Below, piece by piece: positions 10,460-22,904 of a stretch of DNA of 64,000 nt. Position 1 is the first letter of the stretch, and each line of letters begins with the position of its first letter. The position numbers and the translations under genes were made by a program. The DNA is from Allium sativum (taxonomy: Eukaryota > Streptophyta > Magnoliopsida > Asparagales > Amaryllidaceae). The notes beneath the pieces were generated by a model. That model did not search any database. It had not been told where the DNA came from and worked only from the letters and a program-made list of their open reading frames with translations. The stretch spans positions 760,131,603-760,195,602 of the forward strand of contig CM060922.1 in NCBI GenBank assembly GCA_030737875.1. The letters are read 5' to 3'.

Positions 10460-12510
10460 ACTAAAGGTAAAGTCAAGTAATTCCTAGCATAAATCACAAC
10501 CATCGTGCGTGCATCCAATTTTTGCAGTCATTTATGCACTAGTGCAAAGTGTAATTCAACATAATAATACATGAATGAAATGAATGCCTAAGCGGTACCT
10601 CCTATATAAATGCAATTTTTTTTTGAAAATCTCTTTGAAAATATGATGCACACATCCTAAATATACTAGCAATTTTTATATGAATGTAATATTTGAAAAT
10701 CAAAATACTTTTTCATCCAAATTTTCCCACACTCTTACTGAGCAAGAGCGTAATTCATCCAATTTTTGCATCCAAAAACCTACCAAGCAACTTTATTTTT
10801 CGAATTTCAGAAAAATCTAATTTTCTAAATTTGATTTCTTATGTTACAAAAAGGCGGAAAACAGATAGCTTCACATCCTCCGTTTTCCTTTTAGTCACCT
10901 TTTTCTATCCGTACTTGGATTTTATGTAACTATTATATAAAGTTTCCATATTTTCCTATCCAAGCACAGCCAACATAAGAAAACTTTTTTTATTACAGAT
11001 TTTCTTCAACTGTCATGTTTGTTGCTTTACTGAATTTGTTGTTTCCTTTTTAGTTGTACCATTACTCTTTTCTTAGCTGATTTAACTTAATCCTCTGATC
11101 TAAGTTTAGTTTCAAATAAGCCTTCCAGTCCTTCAACTAAAACAAGAAAAAAAATGCTCTACGCAACTACTACTAAGGGCCAAGAATCTCAGGACTATGT
11201 CCCCCTCAGATAGAAAAGCTCAAACCATGGGTTCAATGACAGGTTTAGGTGTTACCCTAACCACCCAACAGGAGAAAAATAACAAAACGATCCTAATAGA
11301 AATGTAATAGCGGGTTTTACCCCTAACATGAAAATTAGCAACAGGATCTAAACACTTACTTGCCCTTCACTATCTAGTAGTCACCACTAGTCTTAGCTGT
11401 GTGCCAACAGTCATTTCCAAGCAACACCCTACGTTTCTCAATGCTTACGCATTCTACGGGAGCTTACCATTATTTCAAGATAATTTTCGCTATCTACTTC
11501 TTAGCCCCAAAACTTTTCCCATCTTTCCTAGGCACTAATCCTTACCTACTCTATACTTTTTAAAACACGGTTTGGCCTTTTCCAAGCAACACCCTACGTT
11601 TCTCAATGCTTACGCATTCTACAGGAGCTTACCATTATTTCAAGATAATTTTCGCTATCTACTTCTTAGCCCCAAAACTTTGCCCATCTTTCCTAGGCAC
11701 TAATCCTTACCTACTCTATACTTTTTAAAACACGGTTTGGCCTTTTCATTTTTCTTCTAAAAGTTAAAAGTATCACAACTTTATTTTCCTCACCAAAACT
11801 TACTTTTGTCAAACCATAAAAACATGTCATCTCATAAAAATATAAAACATTTTTTTGTTGAAATAAAAAAAAGGGAGTAGACAAGGACAGGTATTACTCA
11901 ATCAGGTTTACAACTATTCTTACTTACAACTAGGTGCAAGCATCTACTCTATTCATAATTTCTACAACTTATTTTGTCTGCCCAACAAAATTTTATGTCA
12001 AAACAATTATCAAAAATGATTGTTAAAAGAGTAGAGACGTTAAAACTTTCTTTATTGAAAATTCTAGCTTTCAACAAATTGCAACACATTTCTTTTCATA
12101 CCGTATAACTTGAAAACTAACGAGCTATACATTCTCTATAATGCACACCTTTTTGCGAGAGAATTCATTTTGGACAAAAATTTCACAAGAAATCACTGTT
12201 TACAAAATATACCTCATTTTACATCAAAACCTAATATGTACTTTTCAAATATGTTATTTACATATTTTTTTCAAACATAAAAAACACTTAAGATCAAAAC
12301 TTGAAAACATCATAAACCACATTCCAAAAGCTTTTACAATTTCAAGTTCTTAAAATTTAACAATGGGGTTAGACTCCAAGTGGGTTTCCGACTTAAATAG
12401 GCTTTCCTAAACACTCCCACAAAGTCAATCCTCTCAACTATATATATTCCTAATCCTTTTTTCCTTTTTAACTTTTTTTCAATTTATAAGGTATTACTTC
12501 TAAACCCACT
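10437..12510 (-). mobile_element. H' internal region, 3' part (non-coding)
   Basis: This aligns by eye with the internal region of H from its 3' end back to about 42855. Landmarks include the stretch near 12360-12450 that matches 42905-42975. No gag, protease or RT motif is visible and no ORF is convincing. A 165-bp tandem duplication lies within it. It stops at 12510 where M inserted. Confidence 0.75.
11415..11745. repeat. 165-bp tandem duplication
   Basis: The segment starting TTCCAAGCAACACCCTACG at 11415 is repeated from 11580, with only about two base differences seen. H carries this region once, so the duplication arose in H' after the two copies separated. Confidence 0.9.
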
Positions 12511-13790
12511 TGAAACAACCCAAACTTGCCCTTACTGGAAAGCCCGGATTGAATTGAGAACACGACGCATTGGAACACAAACACAAGAACATTTCATTGC
12601 TATTACAACAATTTACATCAGAGTACAAGAATCATAGTATGAATAAATATTACATAGAAGATATAAAATAATATCAGGGATTAAAATACAAAGCAGTGGA
12701 AAAATAGTACATAACACAACTAAAAGAAATACACGGATACAGAGCTTTCTGAATATAGCTCCAACTGTAATCCAGGATCCTAGGAAAAGAAATATCTGCG
12801 AAAACCAAAATTGCTAGCTTCCTGTGTGGAAATATGGGCACCCAGACTTTAGGTAGAAACAATAAACTCCGAGTCAGTCATGGGACTGGTGTGAGAACTA
12901 AAGCAGTTATTAGCTTTTATTTTAAAATTAGGCAAATCACGGGACCACGCCGTATAACACGGAACAGGTTTATTCCCCATGAATACCAGTGCATAAAAAA
13001 CAACGCAATGCTTAAGAGAAAAATGAAGCTATTATAAGACTCAGGTCCCATCACATAATGAACGCAGTCGAGGATAGAGTTTTCCCTTATAATAGCCAAA
13101 TATGCTTGATACGCGAAATTTTGTCTTTTATTATTACTATAAGTGAAGAAATCAACTTCAAATACAAATGTATCAATCATAGGCGGCGTTGGTACCATTA
13201 TATTACGTCGCCACATATATATATATGTGTGTATATATATATATTTACAACTAAAACCGAAAAATCATGCATTGGAAATTGGGTTTCCATCTATGAACCG
13301 AGTCAAGGGATCTTCCTCACCGATTTCAAGACACACTAGCAAGTGCCTCAGGATCCCCTGCAGTGAACCCCTTGGATCTTCATGGTTGGTCATCCGTCGA
13401 TGATTAGTTATACCATAAACTATATGTTAGCCAGTTCTATCGAACCTCCAAAATGGTCAGTCCAGTCGACTATATTGAGAGCCACTCAAGGACTTACCTA
13501 GCTCCTGATTACCTCGTATATTTGTTATAATAGTATGCAGCATCCACATGAGTAAGCAGTCTGGGCTCCATATCATGACGTTACTCATAGCTAGAACTAA
13601 CATATGTCCATTTCCATGTAGTCACTATCTCGTTTTTGGTTCATACCTAGGTGTGAAGCTCGCAAATTAACGCTACACAAAGATATGCTACTTAAACTCG
13701 TGCTTTGATCATCAACCACAAGACTCTGTTTTTCAACAAAAGCCTTGATCATTTGCATCTCAGCATGCCACACTGTCATTCCATACCGTA

Positions 13791-14836
13791 CCACTGATTT
13801 CGACCAATATATAACCTCTAAGCTCGTACGTCTCAGAGAAGGGTGTTAAGCAAGAGAATAAATTCTCCGCCACCAAACAGATATATATTTAGCAGAGATC
13901 AACGAATACAGTATAAAGGAACAATGTCAGACACACCATCCATTTGCTAGTCCGTTCTGGGTCTGAACGAAACCGGAGGCATCTTATTCCTCGTCCCATA
14001 TGTCCAATACAGGAGAGAGACCCTCGCATATCTGGTCGATCTCCAGGTACGTCTGGACGATCACCACTTATTACCTTGTCTTGGGTGTACATCCCAATCA
14101 AGACATCAGTAATCATCCAAACGATGTGAAGATCCCCGGTCTTCAACCACCGTCTTCATCGTCGACTTATCGTCGTATCAATTATTCAGAATGGGATAAA
14201 CCCGGTCTTTCTGAATAACTCACATATTTTATAATTAAGTGCTATAAAAACACATCATACACCTCATTCCAATTCATAATATTCTTTTATTCAAATATTC
14301 TTTTCACAATTTAAACCAAATTAAGGTTTTCCAACTAGTCGGGATTATCAAGCCTTACCGAAGTAATCATTTATTTCATTTCCCAATCCCAACCTATTCA
14401 TCCCATGGAGAAAAATTGGTACTGCTCCATATCTAACCCCACGGTGTTATCGGTAAAATTAATTACCATTTCACGTTCAAATTTAATTAAAGATTTAACT
14501 ATCACCTGGAGCAAAACTGGTGATACTCCTTTCTCGATCATTTCCTAAATTTAATAATTTAAATCATCACATTCTTATTTCAATCTAATTAAAGATTCAT
14601 TAAAACTCCACTTAGTTTTAATCTTCCAACAACCATTATTTAATGACTATTTAACTTTGGAAACCCAAACATGCCACATCGACAATCTACAACGTACCAC
14701 TGATTTCTGCCAATATATAACCTCTAAGTCGTACGTCTCAGAGAAGGGTGTTAAGCAAGAGAATAAATTCTCCACCACCAAACAGATATATATTCGGCAG
14801 AGATAAATAGTACAGTTCGAAATACAATGTTAGACA
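13791..14836. repeat. Duplicated ~139-bp segment inside M
   Basis: The segments 13791-13930 and 14698-14836 are near copies (roughly 88% identical by eye). Both start at CCACTGATTTC and include AAGCAAGAGAATAAATTCTC. A second duplicated stretch (about 14833-14910 and 15177-15250, with CAGTTCACGATAAACCCAAA in each) lies next to it. H landed just after a third, weaker copy of the latter. Confidence 0.65.
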
Positions 14837-15350
14837 TGTAGTCCTGTCTTTAATTGGGTTAAAGAACCAATGTCATTTAAAATACAGTTCACGATAAACC
14901 CAAAATCCTATTCCATTAACTACGGAATCTTCACGGAAAACAGATCAATATATAATCGATATCAATTTCCGTATCCGACTAATAATATAAATGGAATAAT
15001 GACTAAGCCTATTAAATTCCGTATATATTAACAGTTTTCCTTCACAGAAGCTCATCTCAATTATTACCGAATCGAATTCCATTCAATTCCAATTTAATAT
15101 ATTAAATTAGAAAACTTTACTTTGGAAAATTTCCATTAAATGTTAATAAAAAGATTTATAAATTCCAAATCATCTCTTCACTGTTAATTGGATTAAAGAA
15201 CTAATGTTATTTAAAACACAGTTCACGATAAACCCAAAATCCCATTTCAATTCAATTCCAATTAAATATTAGTTAATTGGTAAATTTCTCTAAATCTTAA
15301 TTAAAAGATTTATTCTTTTCTCAATGGGGTTTAAGAACATTGTTAATAAA

Positions 15351-15355
15351 GACAC
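15351..15355. other. Target-site duplication of H (GACAC), left copy
   Basis: GACAC at 15351-15355 is repeated at 48823-48827, directly outside the TG...CA ends of H. This proves that 15356-48822 is one insertion unit despite its internal complexity. Confidence 0.92.
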
Positions 15356-15695
15356 TGTAACACCCCACATTTTTAATATAATTAAAAATATGTAAAAATA
15401 TGTGTATATAAATAGCTAGGTAAATAATGGTGATGTACAATGAAAATTTATTAATATATGGAAGAGAAGGAAAAATTAACTCGATAACAATGTACGTAAC
15501 AGAGAAGACAATAAAATAAGGATACTTAATTTAAATATCAGGAATTAAGTAAAACGGACATCACCATTGCGTTAATCTCGGAATTCTGCTTGGAATAGAG
15601 TCCAAGTTTTCGAAAATTGGACTCCGTATGAAAGAGTTATGGCCTTTGGAAGATTCAACAAAAATTCAGAATTTACACAGGAAAATACCCAGGCA

Positions 15696-15890
15696 GGTCG
15701 ACCTGGGGGTCGACCTACCCGAGGAGGTCGACCTGGGGGTTGACCTACCCAGGGAGTTCGACCTAAGTGTCGACCTCCCCTCTGATTTTTTTTAGATCTG
15801 GGCAGTGACGATATTTGGTGTGCTGGACGGACCGGATGGCTTCTAGGGTGATCTAATGGCTCTAAAACACTCTCTACACCTATAAAATAG
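15696..15890 (+). promoter_or_regulatory. H 5' LTR promoter: 30-bp GTCGAC repeats and TATA box
   Basis: Three units of 30 bp (starts near 15697, 15727 and 15757) carry GGTCGACC at 15696-15703, 15708-15715 and 15726-15733 plus GGTTGACC and GTTCGACC variants. The TATA box TATAAAATAG is at 15881-15890, about 100 bp downstream. The 3' LTR has four units. Confidence 0.65.
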
Positions 15891-16856
15891 TGCCTAGACT
15901 TAACCTAATTCATAAACAATTCCTTCTGACACCTCCATGCCGCCAAACTTCAACCAAACATGGTCACCGCCTCAAAACCCTAAATTAATTTGCAATTTCT
16001 TCATCAACAATTGATGCTCTTCACCTATAATCAAATAAGAAGATTAAATCGGCTTTCTACATCAACAACAAATCGCTTATTTCTCTAGTCCAGTCAATGT
16101 GAGTGGATTTGAACTATATTTGTTGTATAATGTTGCTTCTATCGTTTACCATTCCCCATAATGAATATGATGTTAATTTAATAAGATCTGTTATTTTATT
16201 TATGCCTACGTTTGAGTTCTCTCCTTTTTATCCTTTCCCCTTTTTATTTTTGGATCTAGGTTATCTCGAACCTAGACAAAATCTTATTATACAATACGCA
16301 CGATGGGAATATGGAGATATTGGAATATAATCTGTAATTTTGGGGTTTGTGTCATAACAATTGTTATTGCATATATTGGGCATAATCTATTTTATGCGAT
16401 CGAGGAATATAATCTATAATGTTGAATTTATGTAAGTTTGACATAATTGTCATTGGATATGGAATTGGTATAATTTAATATTAACAACATATAACTGGAT
16501 AACATGGATTGGTGAAATTTATTTGTGACTTGGAAAATAAGCCTAGAGGGTGAATTAGATTATATGTATGAACGTGGGAATGTTGGGATATATATTGGGA
16601 AAATATTGATTATGTGAAATTCGATATAATTGGATTTTGGAAATTGGCATGTTTGGGTATGAATAACATGGAATTGGTGAATTTGGCTAAAATTAGATAA
16701 TTTGGGTAATATGAAATTTGGCTAACTATTATGTAATTAGTATAGTGAATGACTAATTGGAAATAGGCATAAAAATGAAATGTAATTAAGTTGAATTTGG
16801 AACACATGACATGAATTTGGGGTTTGGGTGAAAGACGATTGTTAATGAACGCCTAT

Positions 16857-17068
16857 GACACGAGGTTAGGCGCGTTTGTGGTGTAAGACTGCCCGGAAAC
16901 GCCCGGCAAATCCAACAACCACAAGCGGACGTCTAATGTGAGAGGTCAATGGCAAGAACTAGAGGCGTAACAGTTTATGACACGAGGTTAGGCGAGTTGT
17001 GGTATAAGTCTGCCCGGAACCGTCCAGCAAATCCAGCATCCACGAACAGATGTCTAATGTGAGAGGTC
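16857..17068 (+). repeat. Hairpin doublet in H 5' LTR
   Basis: Two units (16857-16947 and 16979-17068) run from GACACGAGGTTAGGC to TCTAATGTGAGAGGTC. In unit 1 TTAGGC pairs with GTCTAA (one G-U), and GTTTGTGG pairs with CCACAAGC (one U-G). The apical part TGCCCGG/CCCGGCA can also pair. It is copied at 46211-46422 in the 3' LTR. Confidence 0.8.
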
Positions 17069-17669
17069 ATACATCGTTACGACATAATTAATAAATTAAG
17101 AAATACTAACCATAATAAGACATGTGGGTGATATGGGTATGGTAGTGGGTTAAGTGAGTGATATAAATGACATGTAAAGCATAACTAATGTGGACGTCAC
17201 CGTTGTGAGACATGTGATGTAAGACATAACCAAGGTAGACTTAACCATAGTGAAACATGTGTAAGACATGGAAACTATAATAAAAAGGGGGTTAAGTGGG
17301 ACACGGGTGACATATGAAACAAAATTTAGATATGCTTAACCAAATGGGACCCGTGACGGTATCATAAATTAATTGAATTGGGTAAAGTTTAAGTAACGGG
17401 TTAAGTAAATGGAAGGGTTAAGTCAAATCTAAAATTAATGATAAGAAATGGGGAATGATAAATAACCTATTACGAATAAACTTGAATAAGGCAAGAAAGG
17501 ATAATAGGTGGAAATTATAACTTATGGGACAAGATAAGTTATAGGAAACGATAAGGAAGATGAGATAACTTATATGTAAAACTATACTTAAATTAAGTGG
17601 TTTGGAAAGGAGAAATGTGAAATTAAAAAAGATATAAGTTATATGAGTGGAAAAGAGGTAAATTAGAAT

Positions 17670-17774
17670 CATATATGTTGGTTGGGCTGAGTAATTCTCT
17701 GGGTGCCAGTCTGATGTTGATTTCGGTCTTCGGGGCTGGTGTTTAGAGGGTTATTCTCCTAATCAGTATGTATG
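17670..17774 (+). ncRNA. Long LTR hairpin with conserved loop (H 5' LTR copy)
   Basis: This is a 105-nt fold. The outer arm CATATATGTTGGTTGGG (17670-17686) pairs with CCTAATCAGTATGTATG (17758-17774). A 2x1 internal loop (CT/T) follows, then GAGTAA with TTATTC. The inner arm TTCTCTGGGTGCCAGTC (17695-17711) pairs with GGCTGGTGTTTAGAGGG (17734-17750). All 40 pairs form if G-U is allowed. The 22-nt loop (17712-17733) begins TGATGTTGATTTCGGTCTTC. Many pairs are G-U in LTR sense only, which points to selection on sense RNA. Five other copies exist. The RNA nature is inferred from pairing, not shown. Confidence 0.7.
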
Positions 17775-17833
17775 TGGGATAAGGCATACTTAACTATGAT
17801 TAAGTATAACATGTTGTTGTAACCCAAAAAGGG

Positions 17834-17838
17834 AATAA
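17834..17838. other. Target-site duplication of R (AATAA), left copy
   Basis: AATAA here and at 23234-23238 flanks R. The unbroken site reads GGGAATAATTTATG in the H 3' LTR (from about 47188). Confidence 0.95.
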
Positions 17839-18167
17839 TGAGACGACCCGATTTCCCGTTCTCAAATTTCGATTGGTCAGATTCGTTAGAAAGATATTAC
17901 CAATTAGATCCTAATGTTTTTGGTTTCATTAAAATCCGGATTGTTTTGCACCCGGTATATTCAATTGAAGTTTGAAATCGAATTATCGAACTACCGCGCC
18001 ATTTTCAATTCTATATATAATTATAATTAATTATCTTCGTTTTCAAATGTCGATTCAAACTCAATTTTCATCGCCATTGTCTAAAATATTTATTTTAAAT
18101 ATTTAAAATCCATTATTTTAGCCAATTTAAAATTTTTAAATTGGTTCAGATTTTCTGGGTCGTTACA
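17839..18167 (-). repeat. R 3' LTR (329 bp)
   Basis: On the plus strand it runs from TGAGACGACCCG to GGTCGTTACA. In element orientation it starts TGTAACGACCCAG and ends CGGGTCGTCTCA, so the ends form a near-perfect inverted repeat. It appears identical to 22905-23233. Confidence 0.95.
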
Positions 18168-18202
18168 ATCTCCCCCACTTAAAACTTTTCGTCCCCGAAA
18201 AG
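18168..18202 (-). other. R polypurine tract and adjacent stem-loop
   Basis: On the minus strand AAGTGGGGGAGAT (18168-18180) abuts the 3' LTR. Upstream, CTTTTCG and CGAAAAG (18185-18191 and 18196-18202 on the plus strand) form a perfect 7-bp stem around a GGGA loop. The arms differ from those in H and E (AATTTCG/CGAAATT) but pairing is kept. The motif lies about 170 bp beyond the stop codon of the gag-pol ORF, so it is not under coding constraint here. Confidence 0.85.
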
Positions 18203-18373
18203 GAATAAAGTCGAAAGTGGTTTGATAAATCTACAATCACACAGCACAGCAACCAATTTGTTTCTAATATTCAGAGTATATAATAAACAATGCACATCCA
18301 TGGGAAGAAAATAGCAACAGAATAGAGAATTAAATGGTAATGCAAAGTATGACAAATGTACCTTGCACCGGAG

Positions 18374-21300
18374 TCAATCAGAGATATCAACTCGGCATCT
18401 AGGATAAGCTTTCTGAATGCTCTCCCCGGTTTCCCAAGTACAATCTCGCGGATCTCCACTCCATTGCACTTTGACTAAGTGAACCTTCTTGTTTCTCAGC
18501 TCTTTGGTTTCTTTGCCGATAATCTTTAGCGGCTCTCGCCTTACGGCTAATTCTGGAGTAATTTCAATATCCTGCTGAGCTGCTTCTTCCACGATCAAGT
18601 CTGGATCATGAACGTGCTTTCGAAGTTGGGATATATGAAATACATCATGAACTCCAGGCAACCAGTCTGGCAGTTTGACCCTGTAAGCGAGAGTTCCGAT
18701 CCGTTCCAGAATAGGAAACGGACCAATGAATTTGGGCGCTAACTTTCCAGTTTTACCGAACCGGATTACTCCTCTCATCGGCGATACTTTCAAATATACA
18801 TAGTCGCCAACTTCAAAGGATATATCTCTTCTTCTTTTATCGGCATAGCTCTTTTGTCGGCTTTGAGCGGCGAGTAATCGCTTCCTAATAAAATCGACTT
18901 TGTCGGCAGCTTCGCGAATCATATCAGGACCCAACACAAGTCTATTTCCAGGCTCGACCCAACAAGCAGGAGATCGGCACGGTCTACCATACAATGCTTC
19001 GAATGGCGACATTGTCAGACTCGCCTGGTAGCTGTTGTTGTAAGAGAATTCAGCCAAATGAAGATGGTCTTCCCATGATCCACCGAAATCTATAACACAA
19101 GCCCGCAATAGATCTTCTAAAATGCGATTCACCCTCTCAGTCTGACCGTCTGTCTGAGGATGATAAGCGGTGCTCAAGTTTAACTTCGTTCCCAGCTCGA
19201 CTTGAAATGCTTCCCAGAATTTACTAGTGAATATCGTATCTCTATCACTTACTATACTGAGTGGCACTCCATGTAGTCTAACTATTTCCCTGAAGTAAAT
19301 ATGTGCCAGACTCTGAGCAGTTCTATTTGATTTGACAGGTATGAAATGGGCGGTCTTCGTGAAACGATCTACGATCACCCAAATACTGTCATTTCCTTTT
19401 CTGGTTCTGGGCAAACCATCAATGAAATCCATAGAAATATGTTCCCACTTCCAGCCAGGAACTTCTAGCGGTTGTAATAATCCAGCCAATTTCTGTTGAT
19501 CGCTCTTTACTAGCTGGCAAGTGGGGCATCGGCTAACATATAAGGAAATGTCCCTTTTCATCGACTTCCACCAGAAGGTGCGTTTGATGTCATTATACAT
19601 TTTGCTTACTCCCGGATGGATACTGAGTTTTGACTTGTGGCATTCATCCAGTACTTCCTTTCGAAGTTCAGGAATGTTAGGGACACAGATTCGACCTTTG
19701 AGCCTTAGAATCCCCTCATTATCAATTTGAAAACTCGAGGGTTCGCCTTGTTGAATTATCCCTCTGATCTTCTGAATGAAGTGATCATCCTCCTGAAGAG
19801 CAGATATTTTATCTAGCAATGAAGTCGTGATAATAAAACTGGCGATCATTACATTCTTTCTGCTTAACGCATCGGCCACGACATTGGCTTTCCCTGGAGT
19901 ATATATAATTTCAAAGTCATATGCTGCAAGAAACTCCAGCCAACGTTGCTGCCTCAAATTCAAGTCCTTCTGAGTGAACAGATACTTTAATGACTGATGA
20001 TCTGTAAACAGTTCGAATCTCTCACCGAGAAGATAGTGTCTCCAGATTTTCAAAGAGAATATGATAGCCAATAACTCAAGATCATGAGTTACATAGTTTT
20101 TCTCGTGCGGCTTCAGTTGACGGCTAGCATAAGCAATAACTTGACCTCTTTGCATTAGCACTGCGCCAAGGCCTTCTCTAGAAGCATCAGTCCAGACTTT
20201 TAAATCTTGGTTGCCATCCATGATGGTTAACACTGGAGCTGTCGTTAATCTCAACTTCAGCTCTTCGAAAGCCTCCTCACTCTCTTGAGTCCATTTGAAT
20301 TTAGAATGCTTCTTTGTGAGCTTCGTTAAGTGGCCAGATATCTTAGAAAAGTCTTTAACGAACTTCCGATAATAGCTAGCCAATCCGAGAAAACTGCGGA
20401 CTTCAGTGGGAGTACTGGGCTGTTTCCAATTCTGAATAGCTGTGATTTTGCTTGGATCCACAGCGATTCCATCTTTCGATACAACATGGCCCAGAAATTT
20501 CACTTCATCTTGCCAGAATATACATTTGGAAAACTTTGCTTTCAATACATTCCTTCTCAGAATTTCTAAAACCTGTTCCAAATGCTTTTCATGTTCGGCC
20601 TTTGATTTAGAGAAGATTAGAATATCATCAATAAAAACCAGAACAAATTTATTCAAAACTCCTCTGAAAACTCTGTTCATTAGATCGACGAAGTAAGCGG
20701 GAGCGTTACATAAGCCGAACGGCATTACTAACCACTCGTAGAATAGGTCGGGACCTCTGAACGCTGTCATTGGAACACACTCTTCGGCAATTCGAAGTTG
20801 ATGGAAACCTGTAGCTAGGTCCATTCGTGAAAATACTTGTGCTCCATTTAATCTATCCAACAAATCATCAATCCGCGGCAATGGATATTTGTTCTTTATA
20901 GTCTGCTTGTTTAAATCACGATAATCCACACATAGCCGTAGAGTACCGTCAGATTTTGGGACGAACACCACTGCTGCACCCCAATCAGAGAAACTAGGCC
21001 TTATCAGACCTTTCCATACTAGCTGTCGTGTTTGATTGTCTAATTCCTCCTTCTCTTTCAAGGACATTCTTCGAATAGCGTGAACTACCGGCCTTGCATT
21101 GGGAATCAAAGCAATCCTGAAATCTATTTCTCTTTGCGGAGGTAAGCGAACAACTTCCTCGAACACATCCGCATAGTTTTTGACGACTGGAATGTCTTTG
21201 ATGAGGTCGGGAATATTCTCCATGACTTCAGGGACATTTTCAATTTGGGCTGGAGAAACATCCAAAGCCGCCCAGAAATCTTTTCTATTTGATGTTGGGC

Positions 21301-22651
21301 CTTCACACGGAATGGTTATATAACCCCCTGATTTAATCCTAGCCCTAACAACTCTCTCGGCGCATCTAACCTCTGCTTCATATTTGGTTAACCAATCCAA
21401 TCCCAGAATAAGATCGAATTCATCAAAATTCATGACGACAGAGATAATAGGGAATTTATAGCAAGAAAAAGAGACGGGTACTGCACAAACCCAACTGAGA
21501 TTGATGGAACCTCCAACTGGATTTCGGACAGTCATTGGCTCTTTGAGCTTCTTCAAATTCAAATCCAACTTCTTGACTGCACTCTTTGCAATAAAGCTTC
21601 GTGACGCGCCAGTATCAAACAGTACTTTAACTGGGATGTTCTTGACATTGAGCGTGCCTTCTAAAACATCAGCCCTTTCTTGACTAGCTGAGGGCTCGGA
21701 AATCGCTGCCAATTCGTTGATGTGCACTGTTTCAGATTTTTCTAAGAGTTGGCACTCCCGTGCAATATGACCTGCTTGGTGACACTTATGGCATTTCCTT
21801 TTCCCATGGGGGTTCTTTTGTTTCTTAGTGGCTTTAGATCCAGCTTTGATTCTTTTATTTAAGGGCCCACAATTTATCGACAAATGTCCTTTCTTATTGC
21901 AGTTAGAGCAAATAGCAGTTGTTACTGGTTCTTTCCCAGATTCAGCCCTTTTTCTCTTGGCACTGGGCTTCTTACTGGCTTCAAGAATATCAGTTTCCGA
22001 CTCTTCTTTGTCACTACCACAGACTTCTTCTTCGTCGCGCAACATTCCTTTCTTATGGAGATCTTCATACTGATAGGCCATATATATCATTTCAGAAAAA
22101 GGAAGCTTCACATGCCCCAATACTTTATTCTGGTATTTCCTTTGCAGCCCGTGAATAAATCTCATATTTTTACTCTTCGGATTTTGAATTAGATGAGGAG
22201 CAAAGTGAGAAAGTTCATTAAATTTCTTATGATATTCCGGAATGGTCATGTCCCCTTGTATCAGATAAGAAAATTCATCGCATAATCTCTCGGTTGCTTC
22301 GGGAGGAGTAAATCTTTCCAGGAAAATCACTTTGAATCTGTCCCAGGTGATATCACCTTCTGGATTATCTTTAATAACAGAATCCCACCAAAACAAAGCT
22401 TCTTCTTTGAGTGCCCAAGACGCTAGTAACCTTTTCTGATCGTCTATCAGCTTTAAACCCTCAAAGATCTTTTCTGCAGAACGAATCCAAGCTTGTGTTT
22501 CCATAATGGGCTCCTTGCCTAAGAATGGCGATCCACCAAGATTTCGAAATCTCTTGTATAGAACTTCTATATTGGATTCTGGCTGCGGGAGCACAACTGG
22601 CTCATTAGCTGGTCGAGCCATACGATTACTTCCTCTGTTCCTGTCACTCAT
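18374..22651 (-). CDS. gag-pol: gag-pol polyprotein of R (1425 aa, intact)
   Basis: A single ORF encodes all retrotransposon functions in order. The gag capsid domain spans about residues 50-200. Two CCHC zinc knuckles lie at 248-261 and 287-300. Protease has DTGAS (Asp346) and LILGLDW (414-420). RT carries Asp611 ([11 protein letters not shown]) and FIDD (Asp675, Asp676). RNase H has Asp822, Glu859, Asp884 and Asp927. Integrase has a zinc-binding end (His1005, His1012, Cys1042, Cys1045) and the triad Asp1075, Asp1136, Glu1172, a perfect D-x60-D-x35-E spacing. A GPF motif lies near 1310 and a chromodomain-like end at about 1375-1418 (VKVQW, TWE). No stop or frameshift separates gag from pol. 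The Met1 start lies 238 nt after the primer site; Met11 is an alternative. Expected role: particle assembly, reverse transcription in cytoplasmic particles, and chromatin-guided integration. Confidence 0.97.
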   Translation of the reverse strand: MSDRNRGSNRMARPANEPVVLPQPESNIEVLYKRFRNLGGSPFLGKEPIMETQAWIRSAEKIFEGLKLIDDQKRLLASWALKEEALFWWDSVIKDNPEGDITWDRFKVIFLERFTPPEATERLCDEFSYLIQGDMTIPEYHKKFNELSHFAPHLIQNPKSKNMRFIHGLQRKYQNKVLGHVKLPFSEMIYMAYQYEDLHKKGMLRDEEEVCGSDKEESETDILEASKKPSAKRKRAESGKEPVTTAICSNCNKKGHLSINCGPLNKRIKAGSKATKKQKNPHGKRKCHKCHQAGHIARECQLLEKSETVHINELAAISEPSASQERADVLEGTLNVKNIPVKVLFDTGASRSFIAKSAVKKLDLNLKKLKEPMTVRNPVGGSINLSWVCAVPVSFSCYKFPIISVVMNFDEFDLILGLDWLTKYEAEVRCAERVVRARIKSGGYITIPCEGPTSNRKDFWAALDVSPAQIENVPEVMENIPDLIKDIPVVKNYADVFEEVVRLPPQREIDFRIALIPNARPVVHAIRRMSLKEKEELDNQTRQLVWKGLIRPSFSDWGAAVVFVPKSDGTLRLCVDYRDLNKQTIKNKYPLPRIDDLLDRLNGAQVFSRMDLATGFHQLRIAEECVPMTAFRGPDLFYEWLVMPFGLCNAPAYFVDLMNRVFRGVLNKFVLVFIDDILIFSKSKAEHEKHLEQVLEILRRNVLKAKFSKCIFWQDEVKFLGHVVSKDGIAVDPSKITAIQNWKQPSTPTEVRSFLGLASYYRKFVKDFSKISGHLTKLTKKHSKFKWTQESEEAFEELKLRLTTAPVLTIMDGNQDLKVWTDASREGLGAVLMQRGQVIAYASRQLKPHEKNYVTHDLELLAIIFSLKIWRHYLLGERFELFTDHQSLKYLFTQKDLNLRQQRWLEFLAAYDFEIIYTPGKANVVADALSRKNVMIASFIITTSLLDKISALQEDDHFIQKIRGIIQQGEPSSFQIDNEGILRLKGRICVPNIPELRKEVLDECHKSKLSIHPGVSKMYNDIKRTFWWKSMKRDISLYVSRCPTCQLVKSDQQKLAGLLQPLEVPGWKWEHISMDFIDGLPRTRKGNDSIWVIVDRFTKTAHFIPVKSNRTAQSLAHIYFREIVRLHGVPLSIVSDRDTIFTSKFWEAFQVELGTKLNLSTAYHPQTDGQTERVNRILEDLLRACVIDFGGSWEDHLHLAEFSYNNSYQASLTMSPFEALYGRPCRSPACWVEPGNRLVLGPDMIREAADKVDFIRKRLLAAQSRQKSYADKRRRDISFEVGDYVYLKVSPMRGVIRFGKTGKLAPKFIGPFPILERIGTLAYRVKLPDWLPGVHDVFHISQLRKHVHDPDLIVEEAAQQDIEITPELAVRREPLKIIGKETKELRNKKVHLVKVQWSGDPRDCTWETGESIQKAYPRCRVDISD

Positions 22652-22889
22652 TTTCTAGTACTTCTGCAAATGGCAGATCAAGTGTCAGGTCACAGAAAAG
22701 GTATTTGAAAATATAGAGACAAATACTTGAAATGTAAATGTGTCTATCGAGGTGTAATTTCATTCTGCTTTACTCATACTAGGATATTGCTGATCCTATC
22801 TATATAGAGTTACCCGTCCTAGAACACTACTGGTTCTATTTCTGACGAGTTCGTTCAAATGTTATATTCCAGAACTAAGCTTAACCAAA

Positions 22890-22901
22890 GCTCTGATACC
22901 A
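22890..22901 (-). other. R primer binding site
   Basis: The reverse complement TGGTATCAGAGC lies 3 nt inside the 5' LTR. It is complementary to initiator tRNA-Met, as in the other elements. Confidence 0.95.
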
Positions 22902-22904
22902 CGT

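Larger units (their letters stand above)
15356..17838 (+). mobile_element. H 5' LTR, first part
   Basis: This runs from TGTAACACCCCACATTTTT to the AATAA duplicated by R (17834-17838). It matches 44680-47191 of the 3' LTR. It contains the promoter (TATA at 15881), a spliceable-looking leader, the hairpin doublet and the long hairpin listed separately. The rest of this LTR is at 23239-23977 and 41691-42584. Confidence 0.92.

Noticed and set aside
17705..17740. Possible hammerhead ribozyme (CTGATG in the conserved loop, as in plant retrozymes)
   Set aside because: The required CTGANGA...GAAA core is not present. The loop reads CTGATGTTGATTTCGG and the flanking stems do not match a hammerhead layout.
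18374..22651. R as a centromeric (CRM-type) chromovirus
   Set aside because: The C-terminal region looks like an ordinary chromodomain (TWE motif) and I saw no CR motif. The clade is left open.
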